64,000 nt of DNA from Bremerella sp. TYQ1 (GCF_020150455.1 NZ_CP083740.1:3658001-3722000); one strand, 5' to 3'. Shown: positions 9,093 through 18,712, counted from the first letter of the stretch. Translations and numbers: made by a program. The notes: generated by a model from the letters alone, not told the origin.

Positions 9093-10475
9093 ATGCGTGC
9101 GTTTATCAGCTTAGCCTTTCTGCTACTCCCAACCGTTTTGCTTGCCGCCGAACCTCCGGCGAACATCGTCCTGATTGTTTCGGACGACCAAGGCTATCAC
9201 GACCTTGGTTCGTTCGGTGCCACCGATGTGAAAACTCCGCATCTTGATCGCTTGGCCGAAGAAGGAACGCGCCTAACAAGCTTTTATGTTGCTTGGAATG
9301 CTTGCACTCCGTCGCGTGCCGCCATCCTGACAGGCCGTTATCCACAACGAAACGGCACCTATGACATGATCCGCAACGATCGAGTCGACGACGGTCATCT
9401 CTATTCGCCGGAAGAGTACGTCCTTTCACCCGAACATCTTTTAGGCACCGACGTTCGCGAAGTGTTTCTTTCGCAAACTCTCAGCGATGCCGGCTATGCG
9501 TGTGGATGCTACGGCAAGTGGGATGGAGGGCAGCTAAAACGTTTCTTACCGCTCCAGCGTGGCTTTGACGACTTTTATGGTTTCTGCAACACGGGCATCG
9601 ATTACTTCACGCATGAACGCTACGGCGTGCCATCAATGTTCGACGGCAACGAGCCCACCACGAAAGACAAAGGGACGTACTGCACATCGCTTTTCCGTGA
9701 TCACGCTTTGGAATTCATCGACAAGCATCATGATCGCCCCTTTTTCCTTTACCTGCCTTTCAACGCCCCTCATGGCGCCTCGAATCTTGATCGTGAAATT
9801 CGCGGTACGGTACAAGCTTCGCCAGAGTATCTTGCGAAGTATCCCGAAGGCCGTTCCAAGTCGGCCGAACGTCGACGTGGCTATATGGCCGCGGTAACAG
9901 AAATGGACGCGGCGATCGGCGAGATCCTCGCTCGACTCGACAAGTACGAGATCGCCGACAATACGCTGGTCATCTTCTTCTCGGACAACGGTGGCAGTGG
10001 GCTTGCTAATAACGCCCCACTTCAAGGTCGCAAATCAACGATGTGGGAAGGAGGCAATCGCGTGCCATGCATCGTTCGATGGCCAGGCAAAGTGCCAGCA
10101 GGAAAAGTCAGTGACGCATTCCTGACTTCGCTGGAAGTCTTTCCGACGTCATGCGCTGCCGCTGGCAAACCGCTTCCTGAGCAGATCACTTTCGATGGAT
10201 TTGACTTGCTGCCGGTTCTCCAGGGAAAAATCGAGTCTCCGCGGAATGAAATGTTCTGGCAACGTCGCGGCGAAGTGGCTGTCCGCGTGGGCGATTGGAA
10301 ATGGGTCGACAGCAAACGCGCCAAAGGGCTCTACGATCTAAAAACAGATATCGGCGAGAAAAACGATCTGTCCCAAAAGCACCCCGAAAAAGTCGAACAA
10401 CTCAAACAGCGTCTGGCCCATTGGCAATCAGAAATGGAAGCAGCAGAACCACGGCGTCCATTCCGAGATTTCTAA
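9093..10475 (+). CDS. Secreted type I sulfatase
   Basis: A 460-residue exported sulfatase with signal peptide MRAFISLAFLLLPTVLLAA. The metal strand NIVLIVSDDQGYHDLGSFG is followed by the formylglycine motif CTPSRAAILTGRYPQRNG near residue 70. The later blocks FLYLPFNAPHGAS and IFFSDNGGSGLANNAPLQG are intact. In place of the usual GKWH, it has GKWDGGQ, so a metal or sulfate-contacting His is replaced by Asp. That is a point where its substrate handling may differ from its neighbours. It is not obviously cotranscribed with any neighbour; the ArsR-type regulator begins 102 bases after its stop behind its own promoter-like sequence. Confidence 0.93.
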   Translation: MRAFISLAFLLLPTVLLAAEPPANIVLIVSDDQGYHDLGSFGATDVKTPHLDRLAEEGTRLTSFYVAWNACTPSRAAILTGRYPQRNGTYDMIRNDRVDDGHLYSPEEYVLSPEHLLGTDVREVFLSQTLSDAGYACGCYGKWDGGQLKRFLPLQRGFDDFYGFCNTGIDYFTHERYGVPSMFDGNEPTTKDKGTYCTSLFRDHALEFIDKHHDRPFFLYLPFNAPHGASNLDREIRGTVQASPEYLAKYPEGRSKSAERRRGYMAAVTEMDAAIGEILARLDKYEIADNTLVIFFSDNGGSGLANNAPLQGRKSTMWEGGNRVPCIVRWPGKVPAGKVSDAFLTSLEVFPTSCAAAGKPLPEQITFDGFDLLPVLQGKIESPRNEMFWQRRGEVAVRVGDWKWVDSKRAKGLYDLKTDIGEKNDLSQKHPEKVEQLKQRLAHWQSEMEAAEPRRPFRDF

Positions 10476-10531
10476 CCAAGATCTGCCATAGACAATCGTT
10501 CGGCTTCGGCGAACCACATCAGTTCATTTCG

Positions 10532-10559
10532 TTGACACCTCGCCAACTCACGATATATT
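10532..10559 (+). promoter_or_regulatory. Sigma-70-like promoter of the ArsR/rhodanese pair, with an operator-like core
   Basis: TTGACA at 10532-10537 and TATATT at 10554-10559 are separated by 16 bases, a close match to a vegetative promoter. The spacer holds CAACTCACGATAT (10544-10556), which recurs with one change in front of the rhodanese gene at 10925-10937. This placement is typical of a repressor site. Confidence 0.5.
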
Positions 10560-10579
10560 GACATAAGGAGAGTCAATAT
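10555..10579 (+). repeat. Inverted repeat across the RBS and start codon of the ArsR-type gene
   Basis: ATATTGAC at 10555-10562 and GTCAATAT at 10572-10579 are perfect 8-base arms. The 9-base spacer carries the AAGGAG ribosome binding site, and the right arm runs into the ATG. It could be a dimer operator for the regulator itself or an RNA hairpin that hides the ribosome site. Confidence 0.5.
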
Positions 10580-10901
10580 GCCCAAGAAATCTGCTGCGAA
10601 ACCACCACTCAAGATGGACGCTTTAAACGAGGCGGCTGAATGCTTGAAGGTTTTAGCCCATCCTGTGCGTATCCGGATGGTCCAGCTGCTGCTGCATGGG
10701 CGCTATACCGTGGGTGAAATTGCAGAAGACTGCGGTATCGCTGAAAACCTGGCGTCCGAGCACCTTCGGCTTATGCAGCGATGTGGTTTTTTCACGAGCG
10801 AACGTGAAGGACGGCGCGTTTACTACGCCGTCGCCGAACCTCACCTGGAAGACATCATGAACTGCATCGAAAGTCGCTTCCTACTGAACGCTAGTCGGTA
10901 A
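10578..10901 (+). CDS. ArsR/SmtB-family winged-helix repressor (YgaV/sulfide-sensor type by context)
   Basis: A 107-residue DNA-binding protein with the ArsR core: LKVLAHPVRIRMVQLLL (helix 1-2), then GEIAEDCGIAENLASEHLRLM as the recognition helix region, and REGRRVYYAVAEPH as the beta wing. Cysteines lie at about residues 22, 52, 69 and 96. Thiol-based ArsR sensors such as BigR, SqrR and YgaV use a Cys pair, but the pair here is not at exactly the positions I remember for those proteins, so the sensing mode is inferred. It is followed 61 bases later by a membrane rhodanese, the same order as E. coli ygaV-ygaP. An inverted repeat over its own start suggests autoregulation. Confidence 0.85.
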   Translation: MPKKSAAKPPLKMDALNEAAECLKVLAHPVRIRMVQLLLHGRYTVGEIAEDCGIAENLASEHLRLMQRCGFFTSEREGRRVYYAVAEPHLEDIMNCIESRFLLNASR

Positions 10902-10924
10902 GTTTATTTGCCACTTTACATCGT

Positions 10925-10937
10925 CAACTCACGACAT
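10925..10937 (+). promoter_or_regulatory. Second copy of the operator-like sequence, before the rhodanese gene
   Basis: CAACTCACGACAT matches 12 of 13 bases of 10544-10556. It sits 25 bases before the rhodanese start codon. The copy inside the ArsR/rhodanese gap suggests that the repressor also controls this gene directly. Confidence 0.4.
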
Positions 10938-10962
10938 AACAAGATTCGTTAAGGAGCACACC

Positions 10963-11505
10963 ATGAGCGTTCAAACGATTTCGCCGCAGGAGCTCGCGAA
11001 GCTCCGTGAATCGCAAAAGTGTGACCTGATCGACGTCCGAACGCCAGCCGAATTTCAAGAGATTCATGCGACCGAAGCCATCAATAAGCCGCTCGATCGC
11101 TTGGCTCCACAAGAGATCATGGCAGCCCGAAATGGCTCGGCGGACCAACCACTTTATGTGATCTGCAAGTCAGGCAACCGCGCAGGAAAAGCTTGCGACA
11201 AGTTCATCGCCGCAGGCTATCAGAACGTAGTAAACGTCGAAGGGGGAACGGACGCCTGGGCCTCTTCCGGCTTGCCGGTTGTGCGAGGAAAGAAAACCAT
11301 TTCATTGGAACGCCAGGTACGAATCGCGGCTGGATTCCTGGTACTGCTGGGGGCTCTTTTGGCGATTTTTGTCCATCCATACTTTGCCGGACTCTCCGCG
11401 TTTGTCGGAGCTGGACTCATGTTTGCCGGCATCACCGACACGTGTGGTATGGCAATGCTGTTGGCGAAAATGCCATGGAATCAGGCCGCAAGTTGTTCGA
11501 CCTAA
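10963..11505 (+). CDS. Membrane-anchored rhodanese (YgaP-like: rhodanese domain plus DUF2892)
   Basis: A 180-residue sulfurtransferase. Residues 1 to about 105 form a rhodanese domain with DLIDVRTPAEFQE at the start and the active-site loop CKSGNRA, whose Cys would carry the persulfide. The C-terminal part, from about residue 115, has two hydrophobic segments (FLVLLGALLAIFVHPYFAG and a second ending MFAGITDTCGMAMLL) in the DUF2892 arrangement of E. coli YgaP. A good AAGGAG precedes the ATG. Together with the ArsR-type gene upstream it forms a ygaVP-like unit, probably for sulfide, persulfide or thiosulfate stress. That fits an organism that releases much sulfate, but the link is inference. 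Confidence 0.9.
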   Translation: MSVQTISPQELAKLRESQKCDLIDVRTPAEFQEIHATEAINKPLDRLAPQEIMAARNGSADQPLYVICKSGNRAGKACDKFIAAGYQNVVNVEGGTDAWASSGLPVVRGKKTISLERQVRIAAGFLVLLGALLAIFVHPYFAGLSAFVGAGLMFAGITDTCGMAMLLAKMPWNQAASCST

Positions 11506-11614
11506 CTCAATGTGGGGCAGCGGCAGCGAAGCCATGACACCTCAAGCGAACCCACCCTTTGCTTGGCGGAAGAACTGGTTTCGCTGCCGTCCCATCTCGT
11601 TGCGGCAAGCGAGA

Positions 11615-12859
11615 TTATTTCACGTCGTAACACCAAACCGTTCCATGCTGACGCAAATAGAGCTTGCCATCGGCCAGAGCAGGATAAGCCCATTCTTTTC
11701 CGGTGCCTTCCGGTTGTTTCGGTAGTGTGAACTCGCTGATCACTTTCATCTCGTCCGGCGAGGCGGCCACCATCATCACTTTGCCATCTTCGGTATGCAA
11801 ATAGAGTCGTCCGTCGGCTGCGAGAAGTGAAGCCCCGGCACTGATTCGTTCCTGCAACTTGATTTCTCCGGTGGCAAACTCAACGCACATCAGTGTCGAC
11901 CCACTACATCCATAAAGATGCTCCCCAACTTTGACCGATCCACCAATGGCCGTGGGAAGCTTTGGATTGAAGTACAGTTCTTCCGGGACAATCGCATCTT
12001 CCTTCCCGATCAACTTCACCGCTCCACCACCTGCGCGGCTTCCACCGCTGTAAACCACGTCTCCATCGACAACAGGGGTCGGCATGTTCGCAATTCCCTT
12101 CGTGCGCGTGTACGACCAAAGGAACTTGCCATCCTTCGCTGCCACACCTGCGAGGCCATTTCCCATGAATGAGACATACTGTTCGCCGGCGTCCGTTATT
12201 ACCTTTTGCACCGAGGCATAGGCCGCTGCTCCCATTTCCGGCGTGTTCGCCTTCCAGATCGTTTCACCACTGGACTTACTTACGGCAACGATTCCCGCTT
12301 CTTTGCCTCCGGGAGTCGCGACAACTTTATCTCCATCGACCAATGGCGACTCCGAATAGGCCCATTCGCCAGGCTTGCCACCAAATTCTTTACGGACGCT
12401 CTTTTGCCATACGATGTCGCCGCTGCTTGCTTCCAAGCAAACGAGATCTCCATCTGACCCCAGCACAAAGACTTGCTCGCCAACAATCGTGGGTGTGCTT
12501 CGCGCCGCTGGATAGCTCGGCTTTTGATCTGGATTGCCAACCCTTCCAATGCGCGTGCCCCACTTTAATTCCCCACGAGTGGCCCCTAAAGCGACGACTA
12601 GCTCACTTTCCAGTCCATCATTGACGACTAGATAGATCGAGTCGTCTACTACCGAAACGGCTCCATAGCCATCCCCAAGGTTGTCAACTTGCCACAACAA
12701 CTTGGGACCGTCTTCCAGCCACGATTCAGCGAGGTTAGTTTCGCTGGAAATTCCATCGCGATTCGGTCCCCGCCATTGCGGCCAGTCTTCGGCGTTGGAC
12801 AGAACAGGAAACGTTGCCAAGCATAAAAGCATCAAAACCAAACGAAGCGAAAGCGACAT
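11615..12859 (-). CDS. Exported PQQ-like beta-propeller protein
   Basis: A 414-residue secreted protein with signal peptide ending FPVLSNA. It opens with DWPQWRGPNRDGIS, a motif very common at the start of planctomycete PQQ-like propellers. Repeats of the type 'G-x-L-x-C-L-x-A-x-x-G-x-I-V-W-Q' are visible at LVCLEASSGDIVWQKS, IVAVSKSSGETIWKAN and LAGVAAKDGKFLWSY. It resembles BamB, but BamB would be a lipoprotein in a different context, so the likely role is periplasmic binding or scaffolding rather than PQQ-dependent dehydrogenation. A Shine-Dalgarno sequence (GGGAG) precedes the ATG. It is convergent with the rhodanese gene and about 110 bases from it. Confidence 0.88.
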   Translation of the reverse strand: MSLSLRLVLMLLCLATFPVLSNAEDWPQWRGPNRDGISSETNLAESWLEDGPKLLWQVDNLGDGYGAVSVVDDSIYLVVNDGLESELVVALGATRGELKWGTRIGRVGNPDQKPSYPAARSTPTIVGEQVFVLGSDGDLVCLEASSGDIVWQKSVRKEFGGKPGEWAYSESPLVDGDKVVATPGGKEAGIVAVSKSSGETIWKANTPEMGAAAYASVQKVITDAGEQYVSFMGNGLAGVAAKDGKFLWSYTRTKGIANMPTPVVDGDVVYSGGSRAGGGAVKLIGKEDAIVPEELYFNPKLPTAIGGSVKVGEHLYGCSGSTLMCVEFATGEIKLQERISAGASLLAADGRLYLHTEDGKVMMVAASPDEMKVISEFTLPKQPEGTGKEWAYPALADGKLYLRQHGTVWCYDVK

Positions 12860-13042
12860 CCAGGCTCTCCCGAGTTAAGAAATTGAGAGGATCGTTCTTC
12901 ACTGCCTATTCTAACGGCCCGGATTGGCGATTCTCAATCATTCCATCGGTTCCCTTAGTTGCAGAGAACGACGCGGAACCCTAGGGTGATGGGTATAGGT
13001 TTTCGCCGAATCGACGAAATCTCCTCCCCTTAATCACACTGC

Positions 13043-14242
13043 ATGACGCATTCACCACCTTTAATCATTGGTGCCGGGCCGGTCGGAATGGCTGCCGCCG
13101 CCCTACTTTCGCGTTACGATATCGTTCCGCGAATCGTTGATAAACGCGCCGAACCATCCCGGTACTCCAAGGCTCTCGCGATCAACCCGAGAACTCTCGA
13201 GTTGCTGGAAAAGAGTGGTTTGACCGATAAATTGCTGGCTTTGGGCCGCAAGATCCACGGAGCCACCATCCATCGCAACGGCCGCGTTATCGCCGAGATT
13301 GATTTCGAGGAAATCGAGCATCGCTTTCCCTTCATGCTCGCGTTATCTCAAGCGAGCACGGAACGAGTCTTGCGAGAGGATCTTGCCGAGCGAGGCATCG
13401 AGATTGAGCGCAGTTTAGAGCTTGTTGAATCACCGAATCTGGCTGAAGGGCAAGCCAATTTGGTACATGTTGAAACACAAGCCAACGAAACCATCGAGGC
13501 CCCTTGGATATTGGCAACCGACGGCGCGCATAGCATTGCCCGTAAGTCCGTCCACGTTCCCTTCCCTGGCGATACCTACGACCGGGCTTGGGTATTGGAC
13601 GATATTCCACTTGCCACCGATTTCGCTCCGGATCGTGCTCACATCAAGCTTCAAGACGATGGCTTTCTGTTCATGCTTCCCGTCTTCACCGGAGAAGAAA
13701 AACCGGGCGAACCGACCGTGTGGCGAGTGATCGGCAACTACCCGGAACCGCTTTCACAGCTAACCGAGTCTACGCCTGTCGGCGAATCGCTTTGGAACTC
13801 GTCCTTTCATATCGCCCATCGCCTGGTCGAGTCGATGAACGTTGGCAAAGTTTACTTTGCTGGCGATGCGGCTCACCTGCATTCCCCCGTCGGCGCCAGA
13901 GGGATGAACCTTGGAATCGAAGATGCCTGGGTTTTTGCCGAGTTGGCCAAGCGGGACGAACTTGCGTTATACCACCAACAGCGATGGCCAATCGACAACG
14001 CGATCGTAAGCCGCATTCGAACCATCACGGGCTACGTCAAAGCGGAGTCGTTCATCAAACGAACGCTTCGCAACTTACTCGCCCCGAAAATGCTGCGTTG
14101 GAAAAGTGTTCGCGAGACCATGCTTAAGACGGTTAGTGGTTTGGATCACCCTGTTCCGCTGCTGCACTCGGAGCCTGAAGAATCTCCACCTCAAGAGAGC
14201 CGAAGCGCTCGCCGACGTGACGGCAAACGCGGCAAAAGATAA
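13043..14242 (+). CDS. FAD-dependent aromatic-ring-type monooxygenase
   Basis: A 399-residue flavoprotein of the p-hydroxybenzoate hydroxylase/PheA-TfdB type. The dinucleotide motif GAGPVGMAAAALLSRY starts near residue 10 and is followed by VDKRAEPSRYSKALAINPR. The FAD-ribityl block GDAAHLHSPVGARGMNLGI is near residue 275. These motifs define class A flavin monooxygenases that hydroxylate aromatic or related rings with NAD(P)H and oxygen. It lacks the C-terminal thioredoxin-like domain of the larger phenol hydroxylases, and ends in a basic tail rich in Arg and Lys. No Shine-Dalgarno sequence is obvious. Its substrate is unknown. It converges with the TPR gene, with only 14 bases between the two stops. 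Confidence 0.9.
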   Translation: MTHSPPLIIGAGPVGMAAAALLSRYDIVPRIVDKRAEPSRYSKALAINPRTLELLEKSGLTDKLLALGRKIHGATIHRNGRVIAEIDFEEIEHRFPFMLALSQASTERVLREDLAERGIEIERSLELVESPNLAEGQANLVHVETQANETIEAPWILATDGAHSIARKSVHVPFPGDTYDRAWVLDDIPLATDFAPDRAHIKLQDDGFLFMLPVFTGEEKPGEPTVWRVIGNYPEPLSQLTESTPVGESLWNSSFHIAHRLVESMNVGKVYFAGDAAHLHSPVGARGMNLGIEDAWVFAELAKRDELALYHQQRWPIDNAIVSRIRTITGYVKAESFIKRTLRNLLAPKMLRWKSVRETMLKTVSGLDHPVPLLHSEPEESPPQESRSARRRDGKRGKR

Positions 14243-14256
14243 CTCGCCGGCTCTTT

Positions 14257-15918
14257 CTACTGGGCCGGCAGACACATACATGCCGAACTCATCTGAACAT
14301 CGGCATCTTTCCAGGCCACCTCGAACTCAGCTTGAACCTTCTCCGCTTCGTCAAGTTTGCCTTGCATTCGTAGGCTTCGGGCCAAGTCATGAAGTGCCCA
14401 GCCGTTGTGCGGGTGAATTTCAAGATCACGCCGCAACACTTTTTCTGCCGCTTTGTAACGCTTGGCATCCATCAGCGTAGCCGCCAGTGCATGTCGCACC
14501 GGCTGGATCCAATCGGGCGGTTCTGTGTAGCGAAGCGTATCTTCAATGCGGACAGCTTCTTCTAACTTAGCAACCGCATCATCCGTTCGTCCCTCTCGAT
14601 AAAGGATCTCGCCTTCGAGCATATTTTGAGCGATCTCGAAAATCGTATGAGCCCGGTTTTGAGCAAAGAAGGCTTCTTCAGGCACTTTACCTGCTTCGGC
14701 CATAAAGATGCAAAGTTCGACCCCGGCCCGCTTGTCTTTTTTAGCTGCGAATGCCACACCCCGAGCGTAATAATGCAGTGCACGTGTGATCGGGAAATGA
14801 TCCGGCGGTTCCGGCATTTCAAGAATTTCATCCCAGCGCCCAAACCGAATATGCATTTCGTACGGCATACTATGCATCCCGTCGACGAAAGGAGCATTCG
14901 CTTTCACCCACGCCGGAGGCATTTCCTCTAACATGGCGTTGATCTGATCTGTCGCGACTTTCTCTTGCCCAATCATCATGGCGGCAAAAGCCAGCATATG
15001 TCGATTGTGGGCCATGTAGATGCGAAAGAAATCCTGCTCCGGCGACTGTTCCTTATACGCCGTATCTGCGGCAATCGCTTTTTCGTTAGCCTCGATCGCT
15101 TTTCGCCACTGCCCTAGACGAACATCGATGTGACTCGGCATATGAACCATATGCCCCAAGCCGGGCTGTAAGTCGCGAAGTCGATCTGCTTCGTCTGCCG
15201 CTTTCGCAACTTCTCCTGACGCTTCCAGCGTGTGAATGTATAGATGCAGCGCCAGGGGGTGAAGAGGAGCTTGCTGTAACACTGTCTCCAGCGTCTGCAT
15301 CACTTCTCTTGTATCTGGATTTGCCGCTCCTGCTTTTTGCCATAAGTCCCACGGCCAAAGGTCCATCAAGCTTTCGGCATACAACGCCCCTACGTCTGGC
15401 TCATTCGGATACTTCTCCCACACACTACGCATCGCCTGGGCAAATGCCTGATCGAGCGCCTTGCGATCGACAGGAGGCGGGTCGGCATAGCGCTTATCCA
15501 ATGCCGCGATTAAGTCTTTCTCTAGCGCCGAGCCGTTTTCTACTCGCCGTTTGGCCTCCTGCAGAGCTTCCCATGCCAGAGGAGCATGTTTCTCGTCAAG
15601 CAAGGGATAGTTGATATTGGGGCCGTTGGCTAACGAAATCGCCCACCACGGCATCGGGCTCTTCGGGTCGAGCCTCGCCGCTTCGTGAAAACTACGAATC
15701 GCTTCGTCATGATTGAAGCCATACATGAAAGCGAGCCCCTGATCGAAGTAGGCTTGCGCTTGGGCATTGTCCGTCGAAATCTTCCAAGTGTGATCTCCCA
15801 GGCCAGCAAATAGCGGAACCTGCGTCTCAGGCTTCTCAGCCCAAACGGAGCTGCAATGCAGCACCAAAATGGCCAGCGCCACCCCCAAGACATGAAATGG
15901 CAGGAAAAACGTTCTCAT
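14257..15918 (-). CDS. Exported TPR-repeat protein
   Basis: A 553-residue secreted protein with signal peptide ending CSSVWA. The first TPR-like unit, AYFDQGLAFMYGFNHDEAIRSF, is followed by HEAARLDPKSPMPWWAISLA, with further helical repeats through the middle and a last pair near KRYKAAEKVLRRDLEIHPHNGWALHDLARSL. This order matches a bacterial family of periplasmic TPR proteins that also appears beside copper or redox proteins. No enzymatic motif is seen; a scaffolding role is the safest call. GGAGG stands 10 bases before the ATG. The C-terminus ends with cysteines (SSACMCLPAQ). Confidence 0.85.
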   Translation of the reverse strand: MRTFFLPFHVLGVALAILVLHCSSVWAEKPETQVPLFAGLGDHTWKISTDNAQAQAYFDQGLAFMYGFNHDEAIRSFHEAARLDPKSPMPWWAISLANGPNINYPLLDEKHAPLAWEALQEAKRRVENGSALEKDLIAALDKRYADPPPVDRKALDQAFAQAMRSVWEKYPNEPDVGALYAESLMDLWPWDLWQKAGAANPDTREVMQTLETVLQQAPLHPLALHLYIHTLEASGEVAKAADEADRLRDLQPGLGHMVHMPSHIDVRLGQWRKAIEANEKAIAADTAYKEQSPEQDFFRIYMAHNRHMLAFAAMMIGQEKVATDQINAMLEEMPPAWVKANAPFVDGMHSMPYEMHIRFGRWDEILEMPEPPDHFPITRALHYYARGVAFAAKKDKRAGVELCIFMAEAGKVPEEAFFAQNRAHTIFEIAQNMLEGEILYREGRTDDAVAKLEEAVRIEDTLRYTEPPDWIQPVRHALAATLMDAKRYKAAEKVLRRDLEIHPHNGWALHDLARSLRMQGKLDEAEKVQAEFEVAWKDADVQMSSACMCLPAQ

Positions 15919-16133
15919 CAGTCATGATCCTCCGAGATAGTTTCGCCCCTTCCGCCATTTGACGGAATTGCCTACTTCCCTTTGAATTCTGGGCGCTTTA
16001 AGTTTAGCGATTGTGGCCACTGAATAAGAGCTTTCAGTGATAGAAATGTTCGGCCTGTCGTTTAGCTTTATCAAACGAGAAACCTCTCCCCTGGATAAGG
16101 TGGGCAAAAAATGGTCTCCCTCGCAAGTGCTAC

Positions 16134-16149
16134 CGGCACCCTTTTTGCA
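16134..16149 (+). promoter_or_regulatory. Sigma-54 (RpoN) promoter candidate upstream of glutamine synthetase
   Basis: CGGCACCCTTTTTGCA matches the sigma-54 consensus TGGCAC-N5-TTGCA at every defined position but the first. GG at 16135-16136 and GC at 16147-16148 have the required 10 intervening bases. Transcription would start near 16160 and leave a leader of about 260 bases before the GTG at 16421. The rest of the 500-base gap (15919-16420) shows no gene. I could not find a clear NtrC palindrome in it. Confidence 0.55.
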
Positions 16150-16420
16150 AAGTTTAAAAAACAGGCCTCGGCAAGTCTTTTTTGCTACATTTCTATGCAG
16201 GTCACGCTCATTTTGCGCGCAGAGGATGCCCCTTCTGGGGTCATTTCCTAGGGATTTTACGTCTTCTGACGACGCGGCACGGTAGTTGCTAACTGTCCGC
16301 ACCAAGCTTTCGCAGGGATCGCGAAACGAAAGATCGTAAGGGAATTTCAACAACGAAAAGCGTGACGACGATCCCTTTTGGGGGTTACCGTTCGCGCTAG
16401 GCTTTGGAGGTCACACACTA

Positions 16421-18673
16421 GTGAGTACGGTATCGAAAGGTAAGGCGGGTTCCAACGGAACAACTACCACAGGCAACGGTAGCGGGTACGCTGGCGGCAC
16501 GGCACGAATGGCTGCGATTGCTGCGGTTACCAACTACAAGCCCTCCGCCCCTGCCATGAACTTCTTGGAGACGCCTACGCAAGAGCTGTTCAGCTCGAAC
16601 GTCTTCGGCAAATCGGTCATGAAGGACCGTCTCCCCAAGCCGATCTTCAAGACGCTGATGAAGACGATCGAAACGGGCGAAAAGCTCGACACGACGGTCG
16701 CCGACTATGTCGCCTCGGCAATGAAAGATTGGGCCATTGAAAAGGGTGCCACCCACTACGCCCACGTCTTCTACCCGCTGACCGGAAGCACCGCCGAAAA
16801 GCACGACAGCTTTCTGAGCCCTGACGGCAACGGCAGCGCCATCGCTGAATTCAGCGGATCGCAGCTGATCCAAGGCGAACCGGACGGCTCCAGCTTCCCA
16901 TCGGGCGGTATCCGCCAAACGTTTGAAGCGCGTGGTTACACCGCTTGGGACGTTACCAGCCCTGCTTACATCATGGAAAACCCGAACGGAACCACGCTGT
17001 GCATTCCAACGGCGTTTGTTTCGTGGACCGGGGAAGCTCTCGATAAGAAGACGCCTGTCTTGCGTTCGATGCAAGCTTTGAACAAGCAAGCTCAACGTAT
17101 TCTGACGCTGTTCGGTCACACCGACGGTGCCATGGTCAGCTCCACCGCTGGTCCTGAACAGGAATACTTCCTCGTCGATCGAAACTTCTTCTTTGCTCGC
17201 CCAGACCTGCTCAACGCCGGCCGTACTTTGTTCGGTGCTGCACCTCCTAAGGGCCAGGAATTCGACGACCACTACTTCGGTGCGATTCCAGATCGCGTTC
17301 TGGCTTTCATGCTCGAAAGCGAACGAGAACTGTTCAAGCTGGGCATCCCAGTTAAAACGCGTCACAACGAAGTCGCACCTGGTCAGTACGAAATCGCTCC
17401 GATGTTTGAGTTCGCCAACGTGGCAACCGACCATCAGCAGCTGATCATGATCACGCTCCGCAAAGTCGCCGAGAAATACGGCATGGCTTGCTTGACCCAC
17501 GAAAAGCCTTTCGCTGGCGTCAACGGTAGCGGTAAGCACGTCAACTGGTCGATGGGCAGCTCCTCGCAGGGCAACTTGCTCGATCCAGGCGACACGCCAC
17601 ACGAAAACGCTCAGTTCCTGGTCTTCTGTGCAGCCGTTATTCGTGCCGTGCACAAGTTCCAAGGCCTGCTGCGTGCCGTTGTTGCTTCGGCTTCCAACGA
17701 CCACCGTCTCGGTGCCAACGAAGCTCCTCCAGCGATCATCTCGATCTTCCTGGGCGACCAACTGACGGACGTCTTCGAACAGATCAAAGGTGGCGGTGCC
17801 AGCAGCTCCATTCCAAAGGGTACGCTGGAAATTGGTGCCGATGTTCTTCCGCCTCTGCCAAAAGACGCTGGCGACCGTAACCGTACCAGCCCGTTCGCTT
17901 TCACCGGCAACCGCTTCGAGTTCCGTGCAGTCGGTTCCAATCAGTCGATCGCTGGCCCACTGGTCGCAATGAACACCATCGTTGCTGAATCGCTGGACTA
18001 CTGTGCGACGAAGCTGGAAGAAGCGACCGGCGGCGACTCGTCGAAGTTGAACGCTGCCCTGACGAAGCTCATGTCCGAAATCATGAACGAGCACGGCACC
18101 ATCATCTTCAACGGCGATGGCTATTCCGACGAATGGCACGCCGAAGCAGAAAAGCGTGGCCTTCTGAACCTGAAGACCACCGCCGATGCTTTGCCGTTCC
18201 TGGAAAAGGACGAAGTCAAAGAACTGTTCACCAAGTACAACGTTCTCTCGGAACGCGAGCTGGAAAGCCGCATGGAGACGTACTTGGAACAGTACTGCTT
18301 GAGCATCAAAGTCGAAACCAATCTCACCATCGAGATGGCTCGCACGATGATCTTCCCAGCTGCGATTCGTTATCAAAACGAGCTGGCTGCAACGTGTGCC
18401 AACCTTCAAGCTCTCGGCTACGACTTCGACAAGAACACGCTGGACAAAGTTACCAGCCTCGTCAAGTCGCTGCAGGATAGCATCACGGCTCTGGAAGCTG
18501 CTGCTGAAAAGGCCGAAGAAGGCGATTGTGCCAAGGCTCACGCCAAAGCTGCTTGCTACGAAGTTCTGCCGGCGATGAACGATGTTCGTAAGTACGCCGA
18601 CGAACTGGAAGGCTACGTCGCTGACGACCTGTGGCCGCTGCCGACCTACCAGGAAATGCTCTTCATCCGCTAA
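16421..18673 (+). CDS. glnN: Glutamine synthetase type III (GSIII)
   Basis: A 750-residue ammonium-assimilating enzyme that makes glutamine from glutamate, ammonia and ATP. It belongs to the GSIII class by length and by blocks such as [52 protein letters not shown] and [12 protein letters not shown]. The first 30 residues are a low-complexity Gly/Thr/Ser-rich extension that is not part of the fold. The start is a GTG 10 bases after GGAGG. It is a single gene with a strong terminator at 18713-18749. The sigma-54 promoter candidate at 16134 suggests control by nitrogen supply. Codon choice is strongly biased toward a few codons, as in a highly expressed gene. Confidence 0.97.
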   Translation: MSTVSKGKAGSNGTTTTGNGSGYAGGTARMAAIAAVTNYKPSAPAMNFLETPTQELFSSNVFGKSVMKDRLPKPIFKTLMKTIETGEKLDTTVADYVASAMKDWAIEKGATHYAHVFYPLTGSTAEKHDSFLSPDGNGSAIAEFSGSQLIQGEPDGSSFPSGGIRQTFEARGYTAWDVTSPAYIMENPNGTTLCIPTAFVSWTGEALDKKTPVLRSMQALNKQAQRILTLFGHTDGAMVSSTAGPEQEYFLVDRNFFFARPDLLNAGRTLFGAAPPKGQEFDDHYFGAIPDRVLAFMLESERELFKLGIPVKTRHNEVAPGQYEIAPMFEFANVATDHQQLIMITLRKVAEKYGMACLTHEKPFAGVNGSGKHVNWSMGSSSQGNLLDPGDTPHENAQFLVFCAAVIRAVHKFQGLLRAVVASASNDHRLGANEAPPAIISIFLGDQLTDVFEQIKGGGASSSIPKGTLEIGADVLPPLPKDAGDRNRTSPFAFTGNRFEFRAVGSNQSIAGPLVAMNTIVAESLDYCATKLEEATGGDSSKLNAALTKLMSEIMNEHGTIIFNGDGYSDEWHAEAEKRGLLNLKTTADALPFLEKDEVKELFTKYNVLSERELESRMETYLEQYCLSIKVETNLTIEMARTMIFPAAIRYQNELAATCANLQALGYDFDKNTLDKVTSLVKSLQDSITALEAAAEKAEEGDCAKAHAKAACYEVLPAMNDVRKYADELEGYVADDLWPLPTYQEMLFIR

Positions 18674-18712
18674 GCGGTTTGACGCATTCCAACAAGTCAA
18701 TCTTTCCCTAGA

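Noticed and set aside
16165..16185. A second sigma-54-like site upstream of GSIII
   Set aside because: GG and GC are 12 bases apart, two more than required.
16418..18700. A 760-codon open frame antisense to glutamine synthetase
   Set aside because: It spans the real gene almost exactly. Its long openness follows from the strong codon bias of GSIII on the other strand. It has no ribosome site or recognisable domain.
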